Program-made: the position numbers and the translations under genes
Shown here: positions 32,863 through 41,565 of the stretch, piece by piece
How the letters are laid out: every line of letters begins with the position of its first letter
Position numbering within the stretch: position 1 is the stretch's first letter
The notes under the pieces: generated by a model
What the model was told of the DNA's origin: nothing
The model's input: the letters and a program-made list of their open reading frames with translations, nothing else
Databases searched by the model: none
From: Sporotomaculum syntrophicum
Lineage (GTDB): Bacteria; Bacillota; Desulfotomaculia; Desulfotomaculales; Desulfallaceae
Direction of reading: 5' to 3'
Length of the DNA: 64,000 bases
Assembly (NCBI RefSeq): GCF_009932395.1
Contig: NZ_LSRS01000006.1
Location: 23,527-87,526, forward strand

Positions 32863-34554
32863 ATGTCTATGTTACAAAAAATTCTTAGTCTCACCATGAA
32901 CGTGGCTTCCAATTCTTGTCGAAGAAAATTTGAAGAAGACACTTTACAGGCTGGTGCAGTTAATCAAGCAGTATTAAAAGAAATATTAAACATCAATAAA
33001 GATACGGAATATGGACGCAAATACCAATTTTCTTCCATCATGTCGGCTGCAGATTATAAAGCCAAAGTACCCGTAACTAGTTATGAGGATTACCGGCCTT
33101 ATATTGAACGAATGGCCGATGGCGCAGTCAATATCCTTACCTCTTTGCCTGTTATTTATTTTGGCTTAAGCTCTGGGACAACGGGTAAAAGTAAATTAAT
33201 ACCTGTTACTGCTCAAAGCCGGAAAGTTGTAAACAGTAATATGATGTTGTTGACCCAGGGCATGCTGTTGCAGGCTGTACCTGAAGTCCGAAAGGGCGGA
33301 CGGGGGCTGTTTCTGATGAACAGTGTTAAGGCCGGGATGACCGCAGGAGGTATTCCCACCGGTGCGGCAACCTCAGGCGGCATGAATTCAATGCGGTTTA
33401 TTGTCCCCTACCTGTGGACGTCGCCGCCCGAAATACTGCAGCTGGCTGACCAGCGCACAGCCCTTTATTTGCACTTACTTTTTGCTCTGCAGGAAAAAGA
33501 TTTGGCATATATTAATGCACCTTTCCCATCACCTATATTACAGCTATTCCGCCTGCTGGAAGAAGAATGGTTGAGCTTAGTGAATGACCTGGCAGAGGGT
33601 AGCATTAGTAAACAGCTGGAACTGGAGCCGGAGGTAAGGAGTAAGTTGACCAAGCGGATGCGGCCTGATACAGCGCGGGCCGAACAGTTGGCAAAGGAAG
33701 CTAGACGAGGCATGGGTAATATTACCAGTCGCCTGTGGCCTAAAGTACTCTATATTTGCTGTGTAGCCGGGGGAAGTTTTAGTATCTACATGGATAAACT
33801 ACGCCAGTATACCGGTGATATACCTTATTATTCAGCGGTGTACGGCGCCACCGAGGCTATGCTTGGAATATGTACTCGGACAAATGATACTACCTATGTA
33901 GTTTCACCCCGAACAGCTTATCACGAGTTTATCCCGGTGGAGGAAGCAGAGATGCCTAATCCTGCTGTGCTAAATTTAGAGCAGCTGGAAAAGGGTCAGA
34001 GTTATGAAGTGGTGATAACGAATCAAGCCGGTTTTTACCGTTATAAACTTGGAGATGTTGTCAAAGTGGTGGATTACTATAACTGCAGTCCTGTGATTGA
34101 ATTCTTGTATCGCAAAGGCCAATTGCTCAATGTAGACGCCGAGAAAACACAGGAGGCTGCTGTTCTGGCTGCATTAAAAAAGGCAGCTAAAATTTGGGGC
34201 AGTGACTTAGTGGACTATACTACCGCTATTGACTTAGATGGGCCTGTAGGCAGGTATGTGTTTTTTGTTGAAGTGCAGGAACCTGAAAAAGTATTAGATT
34301 ATACTACCTGGCAAGGGATACTTGAAAAAGCTCTTAAAGAAGCTAATCCCAGGTACGGGGCTGGCATTGAAGCCGGCCGGATAGGTAGTTTATTGCTGCA
34401 AATTGTCCGGCCGGGTACCTTTCAACGTTTCCAACGGGAATTAATATTAAGAGGAGCTTCAGAAAATCAGGTTAAAATACCCCGGGTGCTGAGTGATGAG
34501 GTTCTGAAGGACTTTTTAGAACAATGCACTTTATCAGAAGGGATTAGGAAATGA
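32863..34554 (+). CDS. GH3-family acyl-acid amido synthetase
   Basis: A 563-aa member of the GH3 (auxin-responsive promoter) superfamily of acyl-adenylate enzymes, which in plants join carboxylic acids to amino acids using ATP. Visible motifs: phosphate-binding SSGTTGKSK, the mid-domain YGATEAMLGI and YRYKLGDVVKVV, then a C-terminal cap domain. Bacterial GH3 proteins are mostly uncharacterised. It is co-transcribed with a PadR repressor and an MFS exporter whose ATG overlaps its stop, so it probably conjugates a carboxylic acid that is then exported. The substrate is unknown. Confidence 0.9.
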   Translation: MSMLQKILSLTMNVASNSCRRKFEEDTLQAGAVNQAVLKEILNINKDTEYGRKYQFSSIMSAADYKAKVPVTSYEDYRPYIERMADGAVNILTSLPVIYFGLSSGTTGKSKLIPVTAQSRKVVNSNMMLLTQGMLLQAVPEVRKGGRGLFLMNSVKAGMTAGGIPTGAATSGGMNSMRFIVPYLWTSPPEILQLADQRTALYLHLLFALQEKDLAYINAPFPSPILQLFRLLEEEWLSLVNDLAEGSISKQLELEPEVRSKLTKRMRPDTARAEQLAKEARRGMGNITSRLWPKVLYICCVAGGSFSIYMDKLRQYTGDIPYYSAVYGATEAMLGICTRTNDTTYVVSPRTAYHEFIPVEEAEMPNPAVLNLEQLEKGQSYEVVITNQAGFYRYKLGDVVKVVDYYNCSPVIEFLYRKGQLLNVDAEKTQEAAVLAALKKAAKIWGSDLVDYTTAIDLDGPVGRYVFFVEVQEPEKVLDYTTWQGILEKALKEANPRYGAGIEAGRIGSLLLQIVRPGTFQRFQRELILRGASENQVKIPRVLSDEVLKDFLEQCTLSEGIRK

Positions 34555-35732
34555 GTAAAAAAAACAAGCCGATAGCCGTATTGTTTATGACACTGCTGCT
34601 GGTAATGATGGGGTTTGGGATTGTGATCCCAATTTTCCCTTTCTTAATTGTTGATTTAGGTGGCGGGGCAACTGCCCTTGGCTTTTTTATGGCTGCTTAC
34701 TCCATAATGCAGTTTATTTGCGCACCATTCTGGGGCAGCCTGTCCGACCGGATTGGGAGGAGGCCGGTATTATTAATCGGCCTGGTTGGATACGGAGTTA
34801 CCTTTACTCTGTTTGGCTTTGTTTCTGATCTGTGGATGATGTTTGCCATAAGAGTATTATCAGGGATTCTCTCATCAGCCACATTGCCTACCGCCATGGC
34901 CTATATTGCCGATACAACCAGTGGTGCAGAAAGGTCTAAGGGAATGGGCATACTTGGTGCGGCAATGGGGTTGGGAATGATTATAGGGCCTGCTATGGGA
35001 GGCTGGCTGAGTAATGACAATTTTGCCTTGCCCTTTTTTGTGGCCGGCGGGCTGGCAGTGCTTACTTTACCTTTTGCTATTTGGTTTTTGCCTGAATCTC
35101 TGTCGGAATCCAGAAAAAATACTCCCGACGAAAAGGCCGTAATTACCCTGGAAGTAATCAAACAACCTCTATTTATGGTGTTTTTAATTTGCTTTGTATT
35201 TAATTTTACTTCGTCCTTATTTCAGGGTACTTTTGCTTTATTTGCGGCGGATAAAGTTGGCTTTGGACCCAAGGAAATGGGTATTTTGTTTGCTGTTTTA
35301 GGTATTGTTAGCGTAATTATTCAGGGAGGTTTAGTCGGAAGACTGGTTAAAAGATTCGGCGATGTAAAACTAGTTAAAGCAGGTTTGCTGATCGGTTCGA
35401 CGGGTATGCTGCTAATGCTGATGGCGACAAATGTATTGGGGTTATACGTAACATCTGCGATATTTAATATAGGTTGGACTTTGCTTGGTCCCACTTCTTC
35501 GAGCCTGGTAACCCAAAATGCATCAGGCGGGCAGGGTGTTGCATTAGGGATTATGCAATCGTTCAGTAGCTTTGGGCGCATTTTCGGACCTATGGTTGGC
35601 GGGGTATTATATGATATCCAGATGAATATTCCATATGCTTTAGGGACAGTGAGCATGTTGCTCATGGTTTTGTTTTCAGTCAATAAACTGTCTTTTCTGG
35701 ATGGGGAAAAAGCTACTGATAGTATTCAATAG
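34551..35732 (+). CDS. MFS drug-type efflux transporter
   Basis: Twelve-helix major facilitator of 393 aa. The loop-2/3 signature GSLSDRIGRRPVLLIG and the antiporter-type segment ILGAAMGLGMIIGPAMGG mark it as a drug:H+ antiporter-like exporter. Its ATG overlaps the GH3 stop codon (ATGA), implying tight coupling. Expected to export the GH3 product or substrate. Confidence 0.9.
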   Translation: MSKKNKPIAVLFMTLLLVMMGFGIVIPIFPFLIVDLGGGATALGFFMAAYSIMQFICAPFWGSLSDRIGRRPVLLIGLVGYGVTFTLFGFVSDLWMMFAIRVLSGILSSATLPTAMAYIADTTSGAERSKGMGILGAAMGLGMIIGPAMGGWLSNDNFALPFFVAGGLAVLTLPFAIWFLPESLSESRKNTPDEKAVITLEVIKQPLFMVFLICFVFNFTSSLFQGTFALFAADKVGFGPKEMGILFAVLGIVSVIIQGGLVGRLVKRFGDVKLVKAGLLIGSTGMLLMLMATNVLGLYVTSAIFNIGWTLLGPTSSSLVTQNASGGQGVALGIMQSFSSFGRIFGPMVGGVLYDIQMNIPYALGTVSMLLMVLFSVNKLSFLDGEKATDSIQ

Positions 35733-35826
35733 CTTTTTATTATGCAATAAATCATTCAATTTCTCCTTAAAATTGACCTCTCTAAGGCAGAATGCTACAC
35801 AAGTTTTTTGTTTAATTACTTAAATT

Positions 35827-35856
35827 GGCCGCCTACAATTCGGCCTTTTCTTTTTT
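35827..35856 (+). terminator. Terminator of the PadR-GH3-MFS operon
   Basis: GGCCG pairs with CGGCC around CCTACAATT and is followed by TTTTCTTTTTT. Confidence 0.7.
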
Positions 35857-35930
35857 GAGTTTAGGATATTATTATAGTAATGTTATAATCATTCGGAGTT
35901 TTCTATGAAAATTGAAATGGAGTTTTCTAT

Positions 35931-36812
35931 ATGCACCTCGAATACAAGGTAACAGAGGATCATCATAAGCAAAAGGTCTCACAGATACTCAAAAGCCAGC
36001 TGAAAATTTCCCGTGGTGAAATGCGCAGGCTTAAACGCTGTGCGGGGGTTATGATAAATGGTCAAACAGTTCGTTTGAACGCGCCGGTTAAAGCAGGCGA
36101 TTTAATCCAAATAAATTTTCAGGAGGATAAAAATCAACCGGTAATACCCCAGAAGCTGCCCTTGGATATTCTGTTTGAGGATGAGCACATCTTGGTACTA
36201 AACAAACCTAGCAATATGCTGGTACACCCTCTTTCTTATCACGTGCTGGACACTTTAGCTAACGGCGTTATTTACCATTTGCAGCTGCAGGGGCGGAACA
36301 GTAAATTCAGAGCAGTCAGCCGGTTGGATAAGGATACTTCCGGGGTGATCATTATTGCAAAAAACAGTTACAGCTGTTATCAACTTGCCGAGCAGATGAA
36401 AAAGGGCTTTTGCCAGAGGGAATACCTGGCAGTAGTGCACAACAGCATAGATATTGATACTGGCACAATCAATCTTCCTATCGGCCGGCCTTATGATGGT
36501 TCACTTATCTTTGGTGTAACACCCCAGGGTAAAGCAGCGATCACTCATTTTTCCGTAATCCAGCGTTTTGCCGGCGGCAGCCTGGTAAAACTGCGGTTGG
36601 AGACAGGCCGTACCCACCAAATAAGGGTGCATATGAGCCATTTAGGCCATCCCATCATGGGTGATGATTTATACGGGGGTGATCTAGAGATTATCCGGCG
36701 CCAGGCTTTGCACAGCTGGCGTTTGAAATTTAACCACCCGGTTACCAAGGAAACCATGCAATGTGAGGCCCCTCTACCTGAGGATATGACGGCTTTAATT
36801 CACAAGTTATAA
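35931..36812 (+). CDS. RluA-family 23S rRNA pseudouridine synthase
   Basis: A 293-aa pseudouridine synthase. Residues about 12-70 are an S4 RNA-binding domain (KISRGEMRRLKRCAGVMING) and about 85-290 the catalytic domain. The catalytic aspartate is in SRLDKDTSGVIII and the RTHQIRVHMSHLGHPIMGDDLYGG motif is intact. Closest in style to RluD/YlyB-like enzymes; the exact target uridine cannot be told from sequence. Its last six bases overlap the 3' end of hydF on the other strand. Confidence 0.93.
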   Translation: MHLEYKVTEDHHKQKVSQILKSQLKISRGEMRRLKRCAGVMINGQTVRLNAPVKAGDLIQINFQEDKNQPVIPQKLPLDILFEDEHILVLNKPSNMLVHPLSYHVLDTLANGVIYHLQLQGRNSKFRAVSRLDKDTSGVIIIAKNSYSCYQLAEQMKKGFCQREYLAVVHNSIDIDTGTINLPIGRPYDGSLIFGVTPQGKAAITHFSVIQRFAGGSLVKLRLETGRTHQIRVHMSHLGHPIMGDDLYGGDLEIIRRQALHSWRLKFNHPVTKETMQCEAPLPEDMTALIHKL

Positions 36813-38024
36813 GCTTTCCTGCAGCAAAGGAAAAGGAGACAAAGCTCGCTTTAAAATACCCATAACATAAGCAATACAAACCCCGTAATTAACAACGGGG
36901 ACTCCCGCAACTTGTGCCTGCATAATCCGGGACAGCATTTCCCGCCGGTTAATCATGCATGCTCCACAGTGCACCACCAGTTTGAACTCCGACAAGCTGG
37001 CTGGTAAGCGGTTGCCGCTACTCCATTGAAAATCAAGTTCTCCGCCTGCCAACTGGCGCAACCACCGGGGTATTTTTACTGTACCGATATCATCCTCCAT
37101 GCGGTGATGGGTACAGGCTTCAGCAATCAATACTTTATCCCCGGGGCGTAGATTCTTTATGGCTTTAGCACCAGCGACCAGGGTCTTCAGATCTCCTTTG
37201 TAACGTGCAAAGAGAATGGAGAATGAGGTTAGCAGGACATCCGGAGGTGTCTCGGTAGCGGCTTTTTGAAATGCCTGGGAATCGGTAATGACTATCCGTG
37301 GTTTCTTTTGCAGGCTCAGCATGCATGCCTGTAGTTCACTTTCTTTAACCACATAGGCCATTGCATGGTGGTCCAAGATATCCCTGATAGTCTGGACCTG
37401 GGGCAGAATCAAGCGACCTTTGGGTGCGGCCGGATCAATCGGTACCACTAGAATTGCCAGGTCACCCGGTTTTAACAGGTCGCCAACTATAGCCTGTTCA
37501 TCCCAGCTGGGCGGGGCCGACTTCATGATAGCAATTTTCACCTCGGAAATACCCTGGCCGGTCAGGGCACTGGTAACCACCGTCCTTACGCCCAGTTGCT
37601 GCCTGGTTTGTTCAAATTGTTCAGCGGTTACCGGATGTATGTCATTTTTATTAATTACCGTAACTATGGGCAGCTTGTTTTCGCGGCAGGTGCGGGCGAT
37701 ATTTTCCTCAAATTCAGTTACTCCGGCGGCTGCATCAATGACCAGTAGGACCATATCCGCTTTATTTAAAACCTCCAAGGAACGCCGGACCCGCAGCTGC
37801 CCCAGTTCTCCTTCATCATCAATGCCGGCAGTATCGATAATTACCACCGGTCCCACCGGTAGTATCTCCATAGCTTTGAAGACCGGGTCGGTTGTAGTTC
37901 CCGGGACACTGGAAACCAGGGCGATGTCTTGATTAGTTAAGGCGTTGATCAGGCTTGATTTGCCTGTATTGCGCCGTCCAAAAATAGCAATGTGCAGTCT
38001 GTTCCCTCTGGGTGTTTGGTCCAT
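36807..38024 (-). CDS. hydF: [FeFe]-hydrogenase maturation GTPase HydF
   Basis: Scaffold GTPase that receives the di-iron precursor built by HydE and HydG and delivers it to apo-hydrogenase. Seen: P-loop GRRNTGKSS, DTAGIDDEGE, NKND, a dimerisation domain, and the C-terminal [4Fe-4S] ligands in EACTHHR and HCGACM. At 405 aa it is a standard HydF. It is the last gene of the minus-strand hydrogenase cluster. Confidence 0.95.
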   Translation of the reverse strand: MDQTPRGNRLHIAIFGRRNTGKSSLINALTNQDIALVSSVPGTTTDPVFKAMEILPVGPVVIIDTAGIDDEGELGQLRVRRSLEVLNKADMVLLVIDAAAGVTEFEENIARTCRENKLPIVTVINKNDIHPVTAEQFEQTRQQLGVRTVVTSALTGQGISEVKIAIMKSAPPSWDEQAIVGDLLKPGDLAILVVPIDPAAPKGRLILPQVQTIRDILDHHAMAYVVKESELQACMLSLQKKPRIVITDSQAFQKAATETPPDVLLTSFSILFARYKGDLKTLVAGAKAIKNLRPGDKVLIAEACTHHRMEDDIGTVKIPRWLRQLAGGELDFQWSSGNRLPASLSEFKLVVHCGACMINRREMLSRIMQAQVAGVPVVNYGVCIAYVMGILKRALSPFPLLQESL

Positions 38025-38084
38025 ATGGCCACCTCCGGTTTAATAAATTCAATAATTCAGCCATGTAAGAAGAGTAGCTGGTGC

Positions 38085-39137
38085 TTATTTCTGCGCCTGT
38101 CTGGCTGCATAGTGCCTGGAATCGCCCCAGGTCCGTAGTTCTACCTCATAACCGTACCCTCTAATCTGCTCAATTAACTTTAGCGGCCGTGTATAATTTT
38201 TATCGGCATACAAACTATAGCTACTGCGGTAATTTTCCGGGGTCAGTACCGGCATTACTATATTGGCACCAGCCTTTAAGCCCAGTTCCAGTCCCCGTGG
38301 GTTGATTGTCTGTAGTGCTGTTGAACATACGATATTTATATCGGGCATCATCAAACGGGCCAGGGCGATTATTTTTAGGGTCATGATAAAGGGATCATAA
38401 TCAGGCACCTGTTTCATATACAAAGGAGTATTCGGGTGGGGGATATACGGCCCCATCCCGAGCATATCAATATCTCTTTCCACAAAAAATTGAAGATCCC
38501 GTACCAGATTTTCAATTGATTGTCCGGGCAGACCAACCATGATTCCGGTACCCACCTGGTAACCAATCGTCTTTAAAGCATCCAGGCAATGGAGGCGTTT
38601 CTCATAGCTTTGACCGGGAGGATGAATCTGGCTAAAAAGCCGGGGGTCTGAAGCTTCGATGCGTAAGAGATAGCGATGTGCCCCTGCCTCCCATAATGCC
38701 TTGTACTGATCAAAGGTTAATTCACCTATGCTTAAGGTAATACCCAGACCCTGACCGGTATTATCCCTGGCCAGGCTTTGGGCCTTGATTGCTTGAACAA
38801 ATTGCACAACTTCATTAATTTTCTGGGGATCATCGCTTTCTCCCGACTGCAGGGCAAGGGAAGAGTAACCGGCGTCAAATGCTGACATGGCCAGAGCAAT
38901 GATCTCGTTGTTAGGAAGACGATAGCGAAGGATCGACAGATTACCATTTCTGATGCCGCAATAGAAACAATTGCACCGGCATTCATTGGAGAACTCAATT
39001 AGACCCCTTAAGAAAACTTTGGGGCCGACACTTTTTCTGCGGCAGCGGTCGGCAGCATCAAGCAATTCGTCCAATATTTGGTGATCCCGGCTGGATAATA
39101 TACTGGTAATTTTTTTTTCAGACCATGACTTTGCCAT
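38085..39137 (-). CDS. hydE: [FeFe]-hydrogenase maturase HydE (radical SAM)
   Basis: Radical SAM enzyme needed to build the H-cluster di-iron subsite. The CX3CX2C motif is in ECRCNCFYCGIRNGN, with GESDDP and MVGLPGQ downstream; a 350-aa TIM-barrel enzyme. I chose the ATG at 39137, which has AAGGAG 9 nt upstream and starts MAKSWSEKK; an upstream in-frame start at 39200 would only extend the overlap with the previous gene to more than 80 nt. Confidence 0.94.
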   Translation of the reverse strand: MAKSWSEKKITSILSSRDHQILDELLDAADRCRRKSVGPKVFLRGLIEFSNECRCNCFYCGIRNGNLSILRYRLPNNEIIALAMSAFDAGYSSLALQSGESDDPQKINEVVQFVQAIKAQSLARDNTGQGLGITLSIGELTFDQYKALWEAGAHRYLLRIEASDPRLFSQIHPPGQSYEKRLHCLDALKTIGYQVGTGIMVGLPGQSIENLVRDLQFFVERDIDMLGMGPYIPHPNTPLYMKQVPDYDPFIMTLKIIALARLMMPDINIVCSTALQTINPRGLELGLKAGANIVMPVLTPENYRSSYSLYADKNYTRPLKLIEQIRGYGYEVELRTWGDSRHYAARQAQK

Positions 39138-39438
39138 TATAATGCTCCTTAATAATAGCCATAGCCTGGTCCAACTCCACAGGCTCCACCAATTTAGCAT
39201 TATCGATACAAATACCGTAATCCTGGCTTAATTGTATTCTTAAAGAACTCTGGCCCAGGTCCCCTGAATTACCATAAATATAAGCCCATCTTTTCCCGTA
39301 AATATGCACCCAACGCAGGTGCAGGCATGGATAGATTTCTGTCAGTACTCCATGACAGGCTTTAATAAAATTAAGGTCATTATCATGTTGATGCTCCTTG
39401 ACCACTGCCTGTAAACGATCCAACAACTCCAACACCAC
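39118..39438 (-). CDS. Hypothetical protein between hydG and hydE
   Basis: A 106-aa acidic soluble protein overlapping the hydE start by 20 nt. It contains LRWVHIYGKRWAYIYG followed by a predicted alpha/beta fold, with two cysteines in the N-terminal half. GTG start behind AAAGG. No family recognised. Its tight coupling to hydE suggests a helper in hydrogenase maturation, without other support. Confidence 0.7.
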   Translation of the reverse strand: MVLELLDRLQAVVKEHQHDNDLNFIKACHGVLTEIYPCLHLRWVHIYGKRWAYIYGNSGDLGQSSLRIQLSQDYGICIDNAKLVEPVELDQAMAIIKEHYNGKVMV

Positions 39439-39550
39439 CTTTAAAAATCAACAGATTATATCCGGTTAGTATTAAAGCGGCTGAGGCTTTTTTTTGTTTT
39501 CTTTATTGTTAAAGTTTCAAACTTTCAACACCTGGCATCAGCGGCGCAGC

Positions 39551-41014
39551 CTAGAAAAACAAGTCGCGCTCGCCGGCTTCGATTCTCTTCAGGTACTCCT
39601 CGGTCCTTGCTTTAACAGCTTGGTTGGGCAAAGCCGCCAGCTCTTGTTCGATTAAAGGTTCTCCGGCTTTTTTGGTTTCTTCACTGGCATAGTCAAGGAG
39701 GTATTCCTTAAAGGTTAAAATCGCATTGGGCATGCACAGGTTATGAATTTTTCCTTCTTTGGCAAAACCCATGAAGCAGCTGCCGGTGCGCCCGCAGCGA
39801 TAATCGGCAGTGCAAAAGGAAGTAATTCGGCCCATCAGGGCAAGGTCACGAACAGCTTCATCCAGGCTGCGATTGTCACCAAGAATGAATTGCTGCCGGT
39901 TGTAATCCAAAGCTTCCCTGGCATAGCCGCCAATACCGATGTTGGATCCGGCATCTATCTGGGTTATCCCTACGGGTATAACATTTTGCCGCACAGCGGC
40001 ATTTTCCCGGGCGGTTAAAATCATTCCAGTGTAAGGAACAGACAGGCGAAGCACTGTCACTAGTTTCTTAAAGGTATCATCATCGATTTTGTAGGAGGTT
40101 TTTTCAACGAAAGGAGTATTAACAGCTGGCTCAAGTCGTGGGAAAGAGATGGTATGCGGCCCGACTCCATTGAAATGCTTTTCTAAATCAATAGTATGCG
40201 CTAATAAGCCCATGACCTCAAATTTCCAATCATAAAGCCCAAACAAAGCACCAATACCAACGTCATCAATACCGGCCTCCATAGCCCGGTGGAGAGAGTA
40301 CAAGCGCCATTCATAATTAGCCTTTAAACCAGACGGGTGCAATCTTTTATAAACACCGGGGTGGTAGGTCTCCTGAAATACTTGGAATGTACCGATACCT
40401 ACTTCCTTTAATTTGTGATAATCTTCTATAGACTCAGGGGCTGCATTGACATTGACCCGGCGAATTTCACCATTGCCTACCTTAGTGCTGTAAGCTACTT
40501 TTATTGTTTCCGCAATGTAATCAACGTCGGAACAGGGGTGCTCGCCATAAACCATAATTAATCTTTTATGCCCTTTATTTACCAGGGTTTTGATTTCTTT
40601 ACGCAATTCATCCATGTTCAATTGCTGGCGGTCAATATGTTCATTGGACTTTCTATAGCCGCAATACACACAATTGTTCACACAAAAATTGCTGATGTAT
40701 AAAGGGGCAAAGGTGACAATCCTACGCCCATAAACTTTTTCCTTAATCCTAAGGCCGGCAGTATACATTTCATCCCACAAGTCTTCGTCCGTGCAATTTA
40801 ATAAAGCTGCCGTATCTTCCGGCTCTAAACGGTACAGGTCAAGGGCTTTAGCAATTATTTCCCTTATTTCCTGTTTCTCGGGTTGCCTCTTAGCCAGCAA
40901 GGTTTCATTAATGTAAGCTGTATCAATAAAAGTATTTCCATCGACCTTATATTTTTCATTTTGTTCCGGTTTAATTACCTGAGCGATCCATTCCTGAACA
41001 GCTGTTGATTCCAT
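39551..41014 (-). CDS. hydG: [FeFe]-hydrogenase maturase HydG (tyrosine lyase)
   Basis: Radical SAM tyrosine lyase that makes the CO and CN ligands of the H-cluster. The N-terminal CX3CX2C is in SNFCVNNCVYCGYRKSN and the C-terminal auxiliary-cluster cysteines are in DYRCGRTGSCFMG and NLCMPN. 487 aa. The ATG at 41014 follows GGAGGG by 8 nt; the in-frame ATG at 41035 lies upstream of that site. Member of the hydABC-regulator-hydG-hydE-hydF gene run. Confidence 0.95.
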   Translation of the reverse strand: MESTAVQEWIAQVIKPEQNEKYKVDGNTFIDTAYINETLLAKRQPEKQEIREIIAKALDLYRLEPEDTAALLNCTDEDLWDEMYTAGLRIKEKVYGRRIVTFAPLYISNFCVNNCVYCGYRKSNEHIDRQQLNMDELRKEIKTLVNKGHKRLIMVYGEHPCSDVDYIAETIKVAYSTKVGNGEIRRVNVNAAPESIEDYHKLKEVGIGTFQVFQETYHPGVYKRLHPSGLKANYEWRLYSLHRAMEAGIDDVGIGALFGLYDWKFEVMGLLAHTIDLEKHFNGVGPHTISFPRLEPAVNTPFVEKTSYKIDDDTFKKLVTVLRLSVPYTGMILTARENAAVRQNVIPVGITQIDAGSNIGIGGYAREALDYNRQQFILGDNRSLDEAVRDLALMGRITSFCTADYRCGRTGSCFMGFAKEGKIHNLCMPNAILTFKEYLLDYASEETKKAGEPLIEQELAALPNQAVKARTEEYLKRIEAGERDLFF

Positions 41015-41055
41015 GTATAAACCCTCCAATTGCATAACTCAATATAGAATTAAGA

Positions 41056-41307
41056 TCATACTTTGGTTAAGGCGCTTTTTACTGTAACATAAGGGATATT
41101 TCCCAGTTTGCCGGTTAGGGAGCCCACCTGATCAGTGGTGCCGTCCACAATTAATGAAATGACGGAAACTTCCCGCTCCCGGTGCGGCAGCCCCATGCGG
41201 CCGATAATCATCTCCGCGTGTTCACTTATGATTTGGTTAACCTGCGGTACAACTTGACGGTTCTCCACTACAATACCAATAACACCTAATCGCTTATCCA
41301 ACTTCAT
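41056..41307 (-). CDS. Iron-only hydrogenase system regulator (TM1266-like, ACT-type)
   Basis: A small ACT/NikR-C-like protein of 83 aa: KRLGVIGIVVENRQVVPQ, HAEMIIGRMGLPHRE and VISLIVDGTTDQVGSLTGKLG match the family found with [FeFe]-hydrogenase maturation genes. I chose the ATG at 41307 because homologues begin there; the frame is open 47 codons further upstream without family similarity. It lies between hydA and hydG. Probably a ligand-sensing regulatory protein. Confidence 0.87.
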   Translation of the reverse strand: MKLDKRLGVIGIVVENRQVVPQVNQIISEHAEMIIGRMGLPHREREVSVISLIVDGTTDQVGSLTGKLGNIPYVTVKSALTKV

Positions 41308-41565
41308 CAACTCCAGTGCTTTAAGTTTAGTAATATAATATAAAAGGATACAGATGATATTTTGAGCATAATCCGCATCCTTCTGTACCGAATAAATAAA
41401 ACCGCTCATCCTAAGATAAGCGGTCAGCATATTACACCTGTGGTGCATAAATATGATGACCCCTTTAACTTAGCCGTGGACCTTGTTAGCAGGGTTTACT
41501 TTTTGTATTGATAAATGTACCTGCAGAGCAGCCCTTAAAGACCTTTCTGCAAGTCCGGGTGCTAA

